NCBI GenBank assembly: GCA_014905825.1
Contig: JACGCN010000018.1
Coordinates: 496,001 to 560,000, forward strand
Direction of reading: 5' to 3'
Length of the DNA stretch: 64,000 nucleotides
From: Lyophyllum atratum
Taxonomy: Eukaryota; Basidiomycota; Agaricomycetes; Agaricales; Lyophyllaceae
Notes under the pieces: generated by a model
Told to the model about the DNA's origin: nothing
Database searches by the model: none
Seen by the model: the letters and a program-made list of their open reading frames with translations, nothing else
Translations under genes and position numbers: made by a program
Part shown: piece after piece, positions 35,192 through 45,385 of the stretch
Numbering within the stretch: the first letter of the stretch is position 1
Layout of the letters: each line of letters starts with the position of its first letter

Positions 35192-36267
35192 ATGCTAGTC
35201 TTCCCCGTTGTTCTCCTCTCTGTGATCTCGGTGGCGCTCGCCAACCCGGTCAATGTTCCCCGTGCACTGCCTACCCCCGTGAGCGGTGCCACCGCTAGGA
35301 CCTATCTGGCCTCTTGTACGTATCCCACTTGTGCATTGACGTATGTCGCTCACTTTCGCGATGAATAGTGAAAGTCGAGGCTGAGAACGACGTGCCTGCT
35401 TACGACCGCACCCTCTTCTATCACTGGCATACTGGTTCGTGACATACATTCACATGTTTTTCTTCTTGATCTCACGATAATTACAGTGTCTGGGACCTGT
35501 GACACAAGGGAGAGTGAGTGCTGCTAACCCGGTGCATAGTATCTTTGAGGATACTGACTAGTGTGCACACAGCTGTCCTGAAGCGCGACGGCACCAGCGT
35601 TGTCACCGATTCCTCCTGTTCGGCGACCTCGGGCCACTGGGTGTCGCCATATGACAATGTTGCCACTACTCTGGCCAGCGACCTCGACATTGTACGTGTC
35701 TATATTCTTTACTCAAGCCGCTGCATGTATCAATGACATCGACCACGTTAGGATCATCTCGTGCCCCTCAAGGAGGTGCGCTTTGCTCTGTACCTGTAAA
35801 ATTATGGAGTAGTCGCTGATTAGAGTTCAATCAGGCATGGGTTTCGGGTGCTAGACTCTGGACCAACGCACAGCGAGAGGCCTTTGCTAACGACCTCACT
35901 CGCCCACAGCTTGTTGCTGTCACAGACAAGTAAGTCGAGGTATCTCGTTGTGAATGGCGGCCGAACTCATCACTTTGCCAACCCGTAGCTTGAACCAGTC
36001 CAAAGGTAAATATTCCAGGTTCTAACCAGATGGCTGATCACTGATTGTTCTTCATTCTTCTCCAGGCGACCAAGGTATATCAACACCGTGACAGTAACGA
36101 CTATCGTGCTAATCTGCCATCTTACAGACCCCGCAACTTGGGTACCGCCCTTGGCGAGCTACGTCTGCACCTACGTCCGTGCATACGTGCAAGTCAAGTA
36201 TTACTACAACCTCAGCGTCGACTCTGCGGAGAAGTCTGCTTTGACCAACTACCTCGCCAGTTGCTAA
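35192..36267 (+). CDS. Secreted HNH-type nuclease, DUF1524-like
   Basis: Extracellular endonuclease-like protein of the family shared by streptomycetes and fungi. The ATG at 35192 gives the signal peptide MLVFPVVLLSVISVALANPV. Exons then encode EAENDVPAYDRTLFYHW, SGTCDTRE, VLKRDGTSVVTDSSCSATSG, HWVSPYDNVATTLASDLDI, DHLVPLKEAWVSGARLWTNA and QREAFANDLTRPQLVAVTDN. The DIDHLVPLKEAW segment is the HNH-like catalytic motif (metal and base His); the downstream Asn in NLNQSKGDQ completes it. The last exon (PATWVPPLASYVCTYVRAYV, then a Tyr-rich helix to ASC) ends at TAA 36265-36267. At least seven introns, including one bordering a 9-nt exon at 36066-36074. Catalytic residues look intact. Confidence 0.82.
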
Positions 36268-36647
36268 ATTCATACAGTATTTACTGTAAAGGGGCTGTAA
36301 AGGAGGGTCTTTCATGGGGATATCTAAATAGCTTGTATGATACCCTCAAAGCAAGATGAAGAATTTGTTATTTTCAACATCACCTTGAATTCCCGCCCGT
36401 ACAAGAATGAAATGAGGCATCATGCTGACTTCTCCAAGCTCGAGTATATGACCAAGGGGGCCTCCATGTCTTACCCGTATAATGTTTGTGACGTGCGACT
36501 CTTACGAGAGGCCCAGATTTTGGCGTGGTGAGAATTCATGCGACTGGAGTTCGAGGTCCTGTCCTTGGTGCACACTGAGCAATGGCTGGTTCAACAACTA
36601 CTAGTACAAGGTCCTTCACTTTCTTCTTGTGCGACCATTCACTTCCC
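36268..36647. other. Convergent 3' region between the nuclease and GH5 genes
   Basis: These 380 bp lie between two stop codons. No gene or repeat was seen. Confidence 0.4.
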
Positions 36648-38396
36648 TTATGATTGCACAAGCTTCGCGTTCTCCGTCAGGATCGTGTTCAGCCCCTCTC
36701 TCTTCAAGCACGCTTCAAACTTGAAACTCGCCGCAATGTCATCAAGCTCCGCCTCACTCTTACCCACAAAGTGTCCCGCCCACTCCCTGATCATGAACTC
36801 GCTGACGAGGATATTCCTTGCGAGACGTGTCACGCGGCTGTCGAGCTTCCATACGGGGGCCGGGTAGAGGTTCTGGAACTTTGCCGGGACCTCCTCGAGG
36901 ACGTGGTCTATGAGCGGCTTGTAGACATCACGCACGGCGACATCGTCCGCGCCCCAAGCATCGACGGCCAGACGATGCTTCTTCGCGAGCAGGTCCTTGA
37001 AGAGCGTCATGTAAGGCGTGGAGGTCGAGACATAGACCATGCCCTGGAAGCCGATATCCTTGTAAGTCCAAATGGACCAACTCAGACGATCCTGTTGGTC
37101 GGTGCATTAGAGAGTTAAGTTAAGGGACATAAATAAGCGTCATATGTACCTGGTTGTAGATGCTCAGCTGGTCTTTGAGAACCTTGAATCGAGATTCATT
37201 AATGCTGTCCGTCGCTTCGCCTTCATACTGCTTTCTGGCGTAGACGGGGCCCCACTCGCCGTTCCATACGCACAAGTTCCGCTCGTCCATCCACTCGCGT
37301 TTTTTCTCGTAACTGCGTCTCAGGCGCTTGCGCTGCTCATCCGTTCCGGTGTACGTCTCAGAGGCAGCCGGGAAGCCGTAGGACGAATAGTCATGAATGG
37401 AGTACGCGGTGTTGTCCCAGTTCTTGTGGGCATCACCGAAGTGGGAGAAGTCGGAGGCGAAGGTGTTGCCGTCAAAGAATATGGCGTGGTCCGGGTCGAT
37501 CGCACGTATAGCCTTGTGGACGCGGTCGTAGAAGGAAACAACGCGTGTATGTTGAGGGTCGGTAGGCTCGTTGAGGGGGTTGTAGCCTGCAATCCATTTA
37601 TTGCCCTTGTAGTGGATGGCGAGCTGTTCCCAGAGCCAGACCGAACGGTCTTGGAAGTCCTTATGGTTCCAGACTACATGGGTTACGTGACTAAAGGTAT
37701 ACTCACATTAGGAACAATGAACATACAATTGGCAATATGAGTTCCGTGGTCCGAGTGCCAGTCAGTATTCTGTCCGCCGGGTGCAGTATGCATGTCGAGG
37801 ATGGTGTAAATTCCATGAGCGGCACAGATATCGATGACGCGGTCGAGGTGATGGAACCCGGACTCCTTCAGGACACGGGGGTTCATGTCATCTGCATGGA
37901 TGATCAGAAAAGTTCCTTGGCAGACAGTGCGAAACCACCAACCCTCAAAGTGACGGTAGTTGAAAGGAAGGCGGATACAATTCAATCCGAGGCTTTTGAA
38001 GAACTGGGCATCGGCATCGCTGAAGAAGTACTCCAGGAACTGATGTAGGGGATAAAGGCTTAGCACGCTATAACTCAATATGAGAATCAAACCTCTTGCC
38101 TTGTCGAAGAAGAACTCGGATTTCTCATGACCGATGACTTCGGCGAGGGTCTCACGAATCTGGTGCTCACATCCAGGATATCCTGTTGTCGACGTAGTTA
38201 GACTGGACCGAAGTTTTCAGATTCACTAGCTGTACCTGAGATAAAGTTCTCCATGCTAAGGGCTAGTCAGGCAGTGGAGCAGATAAAGGCGGGGATGAGC
38301 GTACTTCATCCATCCTCCCAAGCCTGCGCCGCGGAGGATAACTTCCTCGCCCTGCTCGTTGGTGAGCCTGGTTCCGGAAACTTTGAGGAGAGACAT
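36648..38396 (-). CDS. Glycoside hydrolase family 5, exo-beta-1,3-glucanase-like
   Basis: Retaining beta-glucanase acting on beta-1,3-glucan, probably in the fungus's own wall or storage glucan. The start MSLLKVSGTRLTNEQGEEVI, then LRGAGLGGWM, has no signal peptide. Conserved blocks: LGLNCIRLPFNYRHFE, ICAAHGIYTILDMHTAPGGQ, NKWIAGYNPLNEPTDPQH (acid/base Glu in NEP) and MDERNLCVWNGEWGPVY (nucleophile Glu in GEWG). The C-terminal extension of about 110 residues (VYKPLIDHVLEEVPAKFQNL to AKLVQS) is helical. About seven introns. Start ATG 38394-38396, stop 36648-36650. Fungal Exg3-type GH5 enzymes also lack signal peptides and are thought to act intracellularly. Confidence 0.9.
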
Positions 38397-39385
38397 GGTA
38401 GCAGAGAATTGTGGGGCTGCTGAGTGAGCGCCATAGCCTTTAAAGAGATCTCAGGAGGCATATTTCGGTGAACAAGGAGCGGAATGTTGCGGGCCGGAGA
38501 AATTATGGGCTCAGGTGAGCGCCAACGCCGAGGAATTTCCGGGCCAAGAGAGAAGTTCGTAGTGAGTTCCCGCAGGTTCCTGCGAATAGCTGCCTAAGAA
38601 TAAGCTCGAGCTCCGAGAGCGGCTGTTCCTGGAGGTACGTTTAGCCAGATCTTGACGTCTCCAGCGTTTCCCCTTCACCTCCGAGTGCGTTATTATTGTC
38701 TCGCGCGTTTGACGATATCCTCATGGTCTACGGTACCGCGGCCGCCTCCGCCACCTTTGTCACTGGGATCCTCCAATCGATTGAGATTCGAGAAAGAAAG
38801 TATATAGGTGATGCTCGCTAACAGTATCCTCATTGTCTACGAAACCGCAGCCGCCACCTCCGTCACTGGGATACTCCAATCGATTGAGAAAGAAACTAAA
38901 TTGTATGACACTCGCTTGGGCTACGATGCTTTCAAAGAGGAATAATACCCACTGCCTTCCTTCCTCAAGCGCCTCGTCGTGATAAGACATTTATCCCCCG
39001 CCTTTGTGTGCACGGAGCCTATTGTCGATGGCACTTGTACGTGGTCTAGATGGTTATTGATGCTTGGTCGTTATGAGAAAAGCTTTGATGAACTCCGGGC
39101 ATGGGGACGGTGGTGTCCAGGAGAGTCCCCTCCAGATTCCCTTCTTCAGTAAAAGCCCAGGGACAGGTGGGTGGCGCGGTGGGCTTATTTGGAAAGGATG
39201 AGATTGTGCTTGGTCATTGGGAAAAAGGTGACTTGAAGGTTATAGAGCGCAGGCGTTGGCGCTTTGGCCGATGAAAGGCTGCATGACCTGAAAGTAGGTT
39301 TATTAGGGGGTAAAGATTTGGCATTTCGGAAACTGTGAGCAGACATTCGGGTACAGAGGCAGCACGACTGAGTAGATGCCTCTAG
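38397..39385. other. Gene-poor region upstream of the GH5 gene
   Basis: About 1 kb with the GH5 promoter, a direct duplication (38716-38916) and no convincing coding sequence. The short minus-strand frame 38760-38990 overlaps the repeats and is probably fortuitous. Confidence 0.4.
38716..38916 (+). repeat. Tandem duplication of about 100 bp
   Basis: Copy one (38716-38819) and copy two (38825-38916) share tatcctca-tgtctacg, accgc-gccgcc, gtcactgggat and ctccaatcgattgag, followed by similar agaaa-rich and gctcgct ends. The copies differ by about 10-15 percent and small indels. The function is unknown. Confidence 0.8.
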
Positions 39386-40676
39386 TCACGAAAATTCGAC
39401 TTCAAGTTTCCAACATTCTGCTATCCGAGGCAACAGACTCTTCAGCGTCTTCAATGACTCCTCAGGATGAGGGCTGTCAAACGCTTCGATGTCGTCTGAA
39501 TTATAATTCCCGAATGCAAATCTGTGCCGGGGAGAAGGAAGGTCCAATATCAACTTTGGATCCTTCAGTAACATCGTCGACAATGCCTCGTCTGCAAGCA
39601 CCCAGTTTTCTGCCCATTTCTCCAAGTCATCCCTCTCTCCCAATCCCAACTTGAGTTGGCGCAGGTTGGGTTTGGCATTCAACTTCAAGCCTTGCAGGAA
39701 GAGCTTGAGGGTAAGTTCATCGATCGTGTTCAGTTCGATTCCTTGCAAGTTTGTGTTTCGCGGGAACACGAGAAGCTCGGCGAAAGAAACTACAAAAATG
39801 TCAGCTCACTGGCGTACGGCCCGGCGGCGGGGCAACGTCACCCGCATCGTCAACTGACAAAGGGAGACTATAACGTCGAGCTCGAAGCTTCAATGCTCGT
39901 AAGCTTGTCCCAGCCGCTTCCAAGAGCTCTCCACAGGCTTTGAACTGCTGCCATGTGTCGCCTTGAAACTGCATAGATAGATCAATGGAAATCTCGGCAA
40001 TTCCAGCTGTATACTCGATGGCTCTGGTAAAGGATCGGATCATCCAGGAAGGAGGAGGATAACTGAACGCCAGTTTGCAAAGAGTGAGGTGTCTCAATTG
40101 GACGGAATTGACGGTCCAAGGACCCGAATCGAACGGTACACATTCACCGACTGTGATCTTTTCCAAGGTTGTAAGAGCTGCTATGAGATTGCAGAGCTCA
40201 GGGAAGGAGAGTGCGATCGATCTAAGCTCCAACTCCTTCACAGACTTGTAGCTGTTATGAAGAGAAGCGAGCGCCGTCGATGAAAGCGTACTCCAATCAA
40301 TCCATTCCAGGAAGAGTGATGTGATAGAGGGAAATTCGAAGTCCCTGACGAGGAAATCGCGAACTGCTGTGTGACTCCTCCATGCATTTCCATCGGGAGG
40401 TATGGGGTTGTCCCAGTCCATGACCACCCTGTTCTGTGCGAGGTGTAATGTATTGAATGATAACAATGAGAGCGTAGACCGAGGCAAATCAATAAGATGA
40501 AGAAATTCCACGATTTGAATTTGGTTCATATGCAGGACCTTGGGCGGTGGTAAAAGATGGTAACGAGCGCTCGGCAGCCACGAGTGGCAGACCAAGGCAC
40601 ATGCTGCGATTGTTGGAGTACCGCATAAGTGAGAGAGTACCGAGTCAATGAGCTCGGGAGGGAGTAAATCCGACAT
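39386..40676 (-). CDS. F-box domain protein with LRR-like repeats
   Basis: Probable substrate receptor of an SCF ubiquitin ligase. The ATG at 40674-40676 starts MSDLLPPELIDSVLSHLCGT, then IAACALVCHSWLPSARYHL, a clear F-box. LRR-like segments follow: TSLFLEWIDWSTLSSTALAS, KELELRSIALSFPELCNLI and LRHLTLCKLAFSYPPPSWM. Exons are 39842-40676 and 39386-39789, joined by a 52-bp intron (donor gtgacg) that gives VSFAELLVFPRNTNLQGIEL. The C-terminus ends CWKLEVEFS. At about 410 residues the size is usual for agaricomycete F-box proteins, which form large, fast-evolving families. The target is unknown. Confidence 0.85.
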
Positions 40677-40982
40677 GGGGAACCAAAGGAGACCAAAGGC
40701 AAGGAAGGAATTCATGATCAACGGTTGTACCAAGTCGCGGGAACATCGCTCGGGTTTTGCCGCCGCATCTCTACATGTACGCCCACCCACCGGCCTGAGC
40801 CTTGCAAGTTTACAGAGCTGTACAGAGCCTAATATTAGTTAGGTACGGTCATAATCAACTTCGAGCCGTCATGGACGTGAGAGGGTGTCCCTGCAGCCGA
40901 GTGAGGTGCCGAAAGAGTCATGAGGAGATCATCGTTGATTGCGGAGTCGCGGAGTAGGAACTCCAGTCATATCATCCCCACA
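40677..40982. promoter_or_regulatory. Divergent promoter between the F-box and UCH genes
   Basis: About 306 bp between divergent starts. No recognisable motif. Confidence 0.35.
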
Positions 40983-42666
40983 ATGGACCTTGTTGAGCAA
41001 CCACAACCACCACCCACCACCTCACATGCCCCCCAACATCATGCTGAGAATATCGACCTCGTCGGCGGCCCATTCGCCGTCATTGAATCCGATCCAGGTC
41101 AGCAACCAGGACAACATTGAGGTCCCAAATTGATGATAATCCAGGAGTCTTCACCGCACTTACGCGCAAACTCGGTGTGCGGGGCATAGAGCTCGTTGAG
41201 ATGTATGATATCGAGCCCTGGGCAGTCGACCACCTCAACCCACGCGGACTCATCTTCTGCTTTCTCTGGCGCAAGGATGCTCACCGCCCTGCGGAATTTG
41301 ACGATCCCACGGCCGAACGCGTCTGGTTTGCAAACCAACTGAGCGACGACGCGTGTGCTTCTCATGCCATTCTCAATGTTCTTTTAAATTGCCCGGACGT
41401 CGACGTTGGAGATGAATTACGGAGATTTAAGCATGATACGGAGAAAATGTCACCAGTGGTACGTTCCTGTCATTTCCGCCGTTTCCAAAGCCTCACACCT
41501 GGTCCAGATGAAGGGTCTTGCTGTCGCAAATTCTCCTCCACTTCGCAAAGCTCACAATTCGCTTGCTCGGTATGTCATCACTCTTCAACCCATTCATGCC
41601 TATACTGATCTCATCACAGACCCGCCGACATCCGCGGTGCCCTAAATGCTATTGCCACCACCACCCTCGACGAAGCCAAGGCCAAGTCCAAGCCGAAACC
41701 AGCCACCAACACGAAACGTGGCACGAAGCCTCCTCCCGCCAAGCGCGCGAAAACGGCCAAATCCGCCACTGCCTCCTCGCCCAAGAAGGGCAAAGAGAAG
41801 GAGCGACCTGAAGCAGATGATGCCGAGGAGGCCTACCACTTCATCGGCTACGTGCCCGCTTACGGCAAAGTCTGGGAGCTGGACGGCCTGAAGTCTGGTC
41901 CCTTAGAGGTCGGCGAGCTGTCCCCGACCAGTATGTGTTCGTCATCATCGAGGGCATCACCTAGGAAGCCCACGAGTAGTGGTTGGATGGATGTCGTGCG
42001 GCCTGCCCTGCGGATGAAGATGGAGCAATACGGTGGGGCAGCGGAGGGAGGGAGCAATATCAGGTTTAGCTTGCTTGCCATCGTGGATGGGCTGTACGAG
42101 AAGGCGAACGACGAGCTGCAGATGCTCAAGCGAGAGAGGAATGCACTTGAGAGGAGGATGGAGCCGGAATGGGAGAACAAGGTGTGTCTGCGATTTCTGA
42201 CCACACATGGCTCGTGTCTAACTACCGTTCTCTCGTGGATAGGTGGACCCAGTGTTGCTAGAGTCCTCTCAGCATGCATTCAGCGCAGCACCGGTTGACA
42301 CGACGTTTGCTACCGACTTTGGGTCTCGGAGAATGTCTAGGGATCTAGAGATCCTCGACATGCCTGAGGAGGAAGTGGTCCCGGCCTGGGAGACCTGCAT
42401 GCAGAATGCGGTACGGGCGAATGTTGCTGTGGAAGACGAGCTAATAAAGGCGGCCAGGGCGAATGTGAGCATCCCTTTCTCCATTGATTTTTGTAGATAG
42501 GCTCAACGTGAATGGACAGACGGACCACATCAAGCGGACGTTCGACTATGAGCCATTCTTGAAGACGTTTGTGGAACGGCTGCAGGCCGAAGGACTCTTG
42601 AACCCTCTGCTTGGTCGAGACGAAGATAGCAAAAAGATCAAAGACAGGACGATAAAGGCGAAATAA
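40983..42666 (+). CDS. UCH37: Ubiquitin C-terminal hydrolase, UCH37/BAP1 group
   Basis: Cysteine deubiquitinase (peptidase C12). The ATG at 40983 gives MDLVEQPQPPPTTSHAP; after an intron comes GVFTALTRKLGVRGIELVEM and YDIEPWAVDHLNPRGLIFCF. The catalytic Cys is in WFANQLSDDACASHAILNVL (TGT 41354-41356), with the oxyanion Gln just before. The catalytic His is in EEAYHFIGYVP (41837-41839) and the Asp in WELDGLKSGPLEVGE. Between Cys and His the crossover loop carries a Lys/Arg/Ala/Pro-rich insertion of about 50 residues, a likely nuclear signal. The C-terminal ULD-like part, RTFDYEPFLKTFVERLQAEG then LLNPLLGRDED, matches the UCH37/BAP1 extension that binds DEUBAD partners. Four to five introns. 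It faces the ASXH gene tail-to-tail, 219 bp apart. Confidence 0.92.
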
Positions 42667-42885
42667 TACGGCTGGTATGGTCCGTAAGGACGAGGGATGT
42701 GATCTGCTATTGGTCTTGGTTTACCCACCTATGTATCCACAAATTAAACCTTGTATTATAAGTCGCTGGGTGGTACAGAAAGCAAATCACTTTGCTGAAG
42801 AGTATGAATCCTCATGGATATCGCAAGAAATAATATGATGGTGGTACAGTATGATACACATGGTATGATACATAATGCAGTCTCT

Positions 42886-44173
42886 TCATCGCTCATGGTA
42901 ATATGTGTTCCTCAGATAGAATAGTGTTCCGTGATTCTCCCTGCCCCATCGTCCATTACCTGTATCCTCGGTGGCTTCCCCTCTCCATCTCCACACAGTG
43001 ATACACTTCCAGGCATTACCGTTCGGGCGCTGTGACTTCTCGACTCGGTTGTCTTCGTCGAGCAGCGCCGTTTCCAGCTGCATGGGCTTAGTGACATTCG
43101 CCACTAGGGTCGGTGCGGACGGCTCTGAGGGCTCTGGAGATATCAGGTGCGCGGGAAGATGTTGAGTTGTCCCGGGTTCCAAGAGGACTGTGAGGGCATG
43201 TGTCTTCGGGTGTATCGATTGAACCTGAGGATGGAGAAGGGATGGGTGGTCGGGGAGGCAGATGAGTAATTGGGAACGTACGATGGCGTCTTTCTCGATA
43301 GTCAAATCAAGCCCCGTAAAGTTGCGTTTCAGTGCAATGATATCGCCTACGCGAAGGATGCCGCTTTTCGCGAGTGCGACAAGTTTGACCTCGGCAGCCT
43401 CGCTGTATACATGGACATTACTCGTCAGAAGGGCTGTTTCGCGGGTCAATCAGGTCAGAACGCACCCCGCTCGTGCTCCAGATTCCGCAACATGGTTCGA
43501 AGACGCCGCACTGTTGCCATTCGCTGGAGGGCGACCCACACGGGCGCTGGTGTTATCGCGTTCCCAGACCTCGTCCTTCCAAGCCGCCGATAGCGTCCCC
43601 TCGCGAATCCCGTCCTCGTACTTCTTCACCTTCTCGGCATGGGCGTCCGACATCCAGTCTGAGTATATGTGGTCCTGAAGGGTATGTGCAGCAGCCAAGA
43701 AGTGCGAGTCCGTAAAGAACGATACATCGACCTCCCCGGACGCTGAGTCAGTCGTTTCGTCGACGGACATGGAGTCAACGGCTGAGGGATGGTCCGCGTC
43801 GATGGCCGCCTTGAAGCCGAGGAACGCAGTAGGTGGGAGCAGAGTCTTCAGGATATCTTGGGATTCTGGCGAGAGCATGTTCCAGGAGCCGGCGTTGATG
43901 AGATCCTGGTGATACGAAACGCGTTGAGCGACTCGGAGACCTGAGAAATGTGTAGGAACGGGCGCAGCTGGTGGAGCCTGGAGTTGAGAGACGTACAGAG
44001 ATGTCCATGCTTGTTAGGGCGCTCTTAGGGTTTGTGAGCAGATAACGAAGTTGATCTGCGGGATCCACATCTTGGGTCTTACGTTTGGACCGAGTGGGCG
44101 CGGGAGGAGAGGAAGTAAGAGTGTCAGTTAGCCTTGCTGGTTGGCGCGTTGTACGTCGGGGTCGATCCATCAT
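42886..44173 (-). CDS. ASX-homology (ASXH/DEUBAD-like) chromatin protein
   Basis: Nuclear protein with an Asx homology domain, the module by which ASXL proteins activate the BAP1/Calypso deubiquitinase. After a basic N-terminus (MDRPRRTTRQPARLTDTLTS) the domain reads DQLRYLLTNPKSALTSMDIS, continues through an intron to SYHQDLINAGSWNMLSPESQ and DILKTLLPPTAFLGFK. It has the family pattern LL-NPKSxL, W-xLSPESQ and LLPP. The next part, FFTDSHFLAAAHTLQDHIYS, is helical, like the rest of ASXH. A C-terminal region of about 150 residues has beta-rich VGDIIALKRNFTGLDLTIEK and ends NTYYHER. Three introns. Start 44171-44173 (MMDRP), stop 42886-42888. It is convergent with the UCH gene. Family call is strong; function in fungi is inferred. 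Confidence 0.78.
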
Positions 44174-44485
44174 AAGCTGACGGTCGAGCCTGTATCCGTG
44201 ATGGGTGTCAAGGTCAGGGTGGACTCGCTGACTTGGCGTCGATTTCTCAAACCGTCCCAGTCATGCTCCATGCTCACACTGGTACATTTTCGACCATAAT
44301 CCACTCGCAGGAAAGTACATACAATTGGCGGGCCAAGGCACAGCCGAGACATAATGTATGCCTCAGAATTCTCATCAGATCAGGCACTCGGCGAAGGTTT
44401 TCTAACGAGGTTTGCTTAGACCTGCCAAGGCAAACCAATATTAATGGATTCATTGTCCAAAGCACACAACTAGCTAGTGTTGTCT
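44174..44485. other. Intergenic region upstream of the ASXH gene
   Basis: 312 bp containing the ASXH promoter and the 3' region of the secreted protein gene. No gene was seen. Confidence 0.35.
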
Positions 44486-45385
44486 TTAAATGACCGTGGC
44501 CAAGGCAGTGACTTGAGCCACTTCGTCGACAGAAGCACCCACTGCGTTAGTAACGAACGTATGGGAGGACGCCTCATACCCAACCCATACCTCGACATTA
44601 CAAATATTGACGCACCTTGGACCCACCACTTCTTAAGTTGGTGTTCAACTGTGTCCGCGGCACCCATAGCCACACCATTTGCTTCATTGACTCGGGAGAT
44701 CTGGAACTGAATAAAGAAATTTGCTCCGTTCAGCTTAGCAAGAAGTGCGGCTGATCATGAATTCGATTGTGACTGGAACAAGTATCATGCATCATGAGTT
44801 AAGGAGATAGCAGACGGTTTAAAACACTCGAGGCATACTCGTACATCTGCTTCAACAGCAAGATAACTTCGACTGGTTCTGGACTTTGACTTAATCAGCC
44901 GTTGCTGGATTAGCGTGGGTTGGATATGTTGCCCTGCAGCGAGCAATAAGTGGACAGTCCAGATTGAAGAGGTGTGAGCGATGTCACAGCCTACGAATAG
45001 AGCGCATCCAAGGGGCGAGCTGTTCGACCTCCCGAAGTCAATAGTGCTGAAGGAGACACCTCCAGATGTGACATCTGGTACACCCGGAGCAACTTCAACC
45101 TGCAGACCACTCGCAAGGTCAGCGGAGGGTGTCAGCCTGGGTTATTAGCATTCTTAACAGCGGCGTTGCACATCACATCCTGTGCAAGTGCAGTGAGACC
45201 GGTAGCGACTTCTGCAGACAGAGGAACGGTTCCGGTCACGAAGCATGGGTTAGCGCGTTGGACGATCGCAGAAGCTGCATGATCGTAGATGTCAGCGTAT
45301 TATTACATAGAAATTCGAAGCGTAAGCACTCACCCGAGAAATCCAAAGCCGTGAGCGAAAGGAGAACAAAAGAATGGAAGAACAT
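44486..45385 (-). pseudogene. Small secreted protein gene, possibly degenerate
   Basis: Related to a basidiomycete family of small secreted proteins of unknown function. The ATG at 45383-45385 gives signal peptide MFFHSFVLLSLTALDFS; after an intron comes CFVTGTVPLSAEVATGLTAL. A second intron with a perfect branch site (gctaataac) leads to VEVAPGVPDVTSGGVSFSTI. The C-terminal exons KLNGANFFIQFQISRVNEAN, MGAADTVEHQLKK and GASVDEVAQVTALATVI are well preserved, ending at TAA 44486-44488. The middle (about 44780-44980) does not read cleanly: family-like remnants (YLAVEADV) are split by a TAA and by frame changes that no simple intron set removes. Either an unusual intron structure or a decaying copy. 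Confidence 0.5.
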
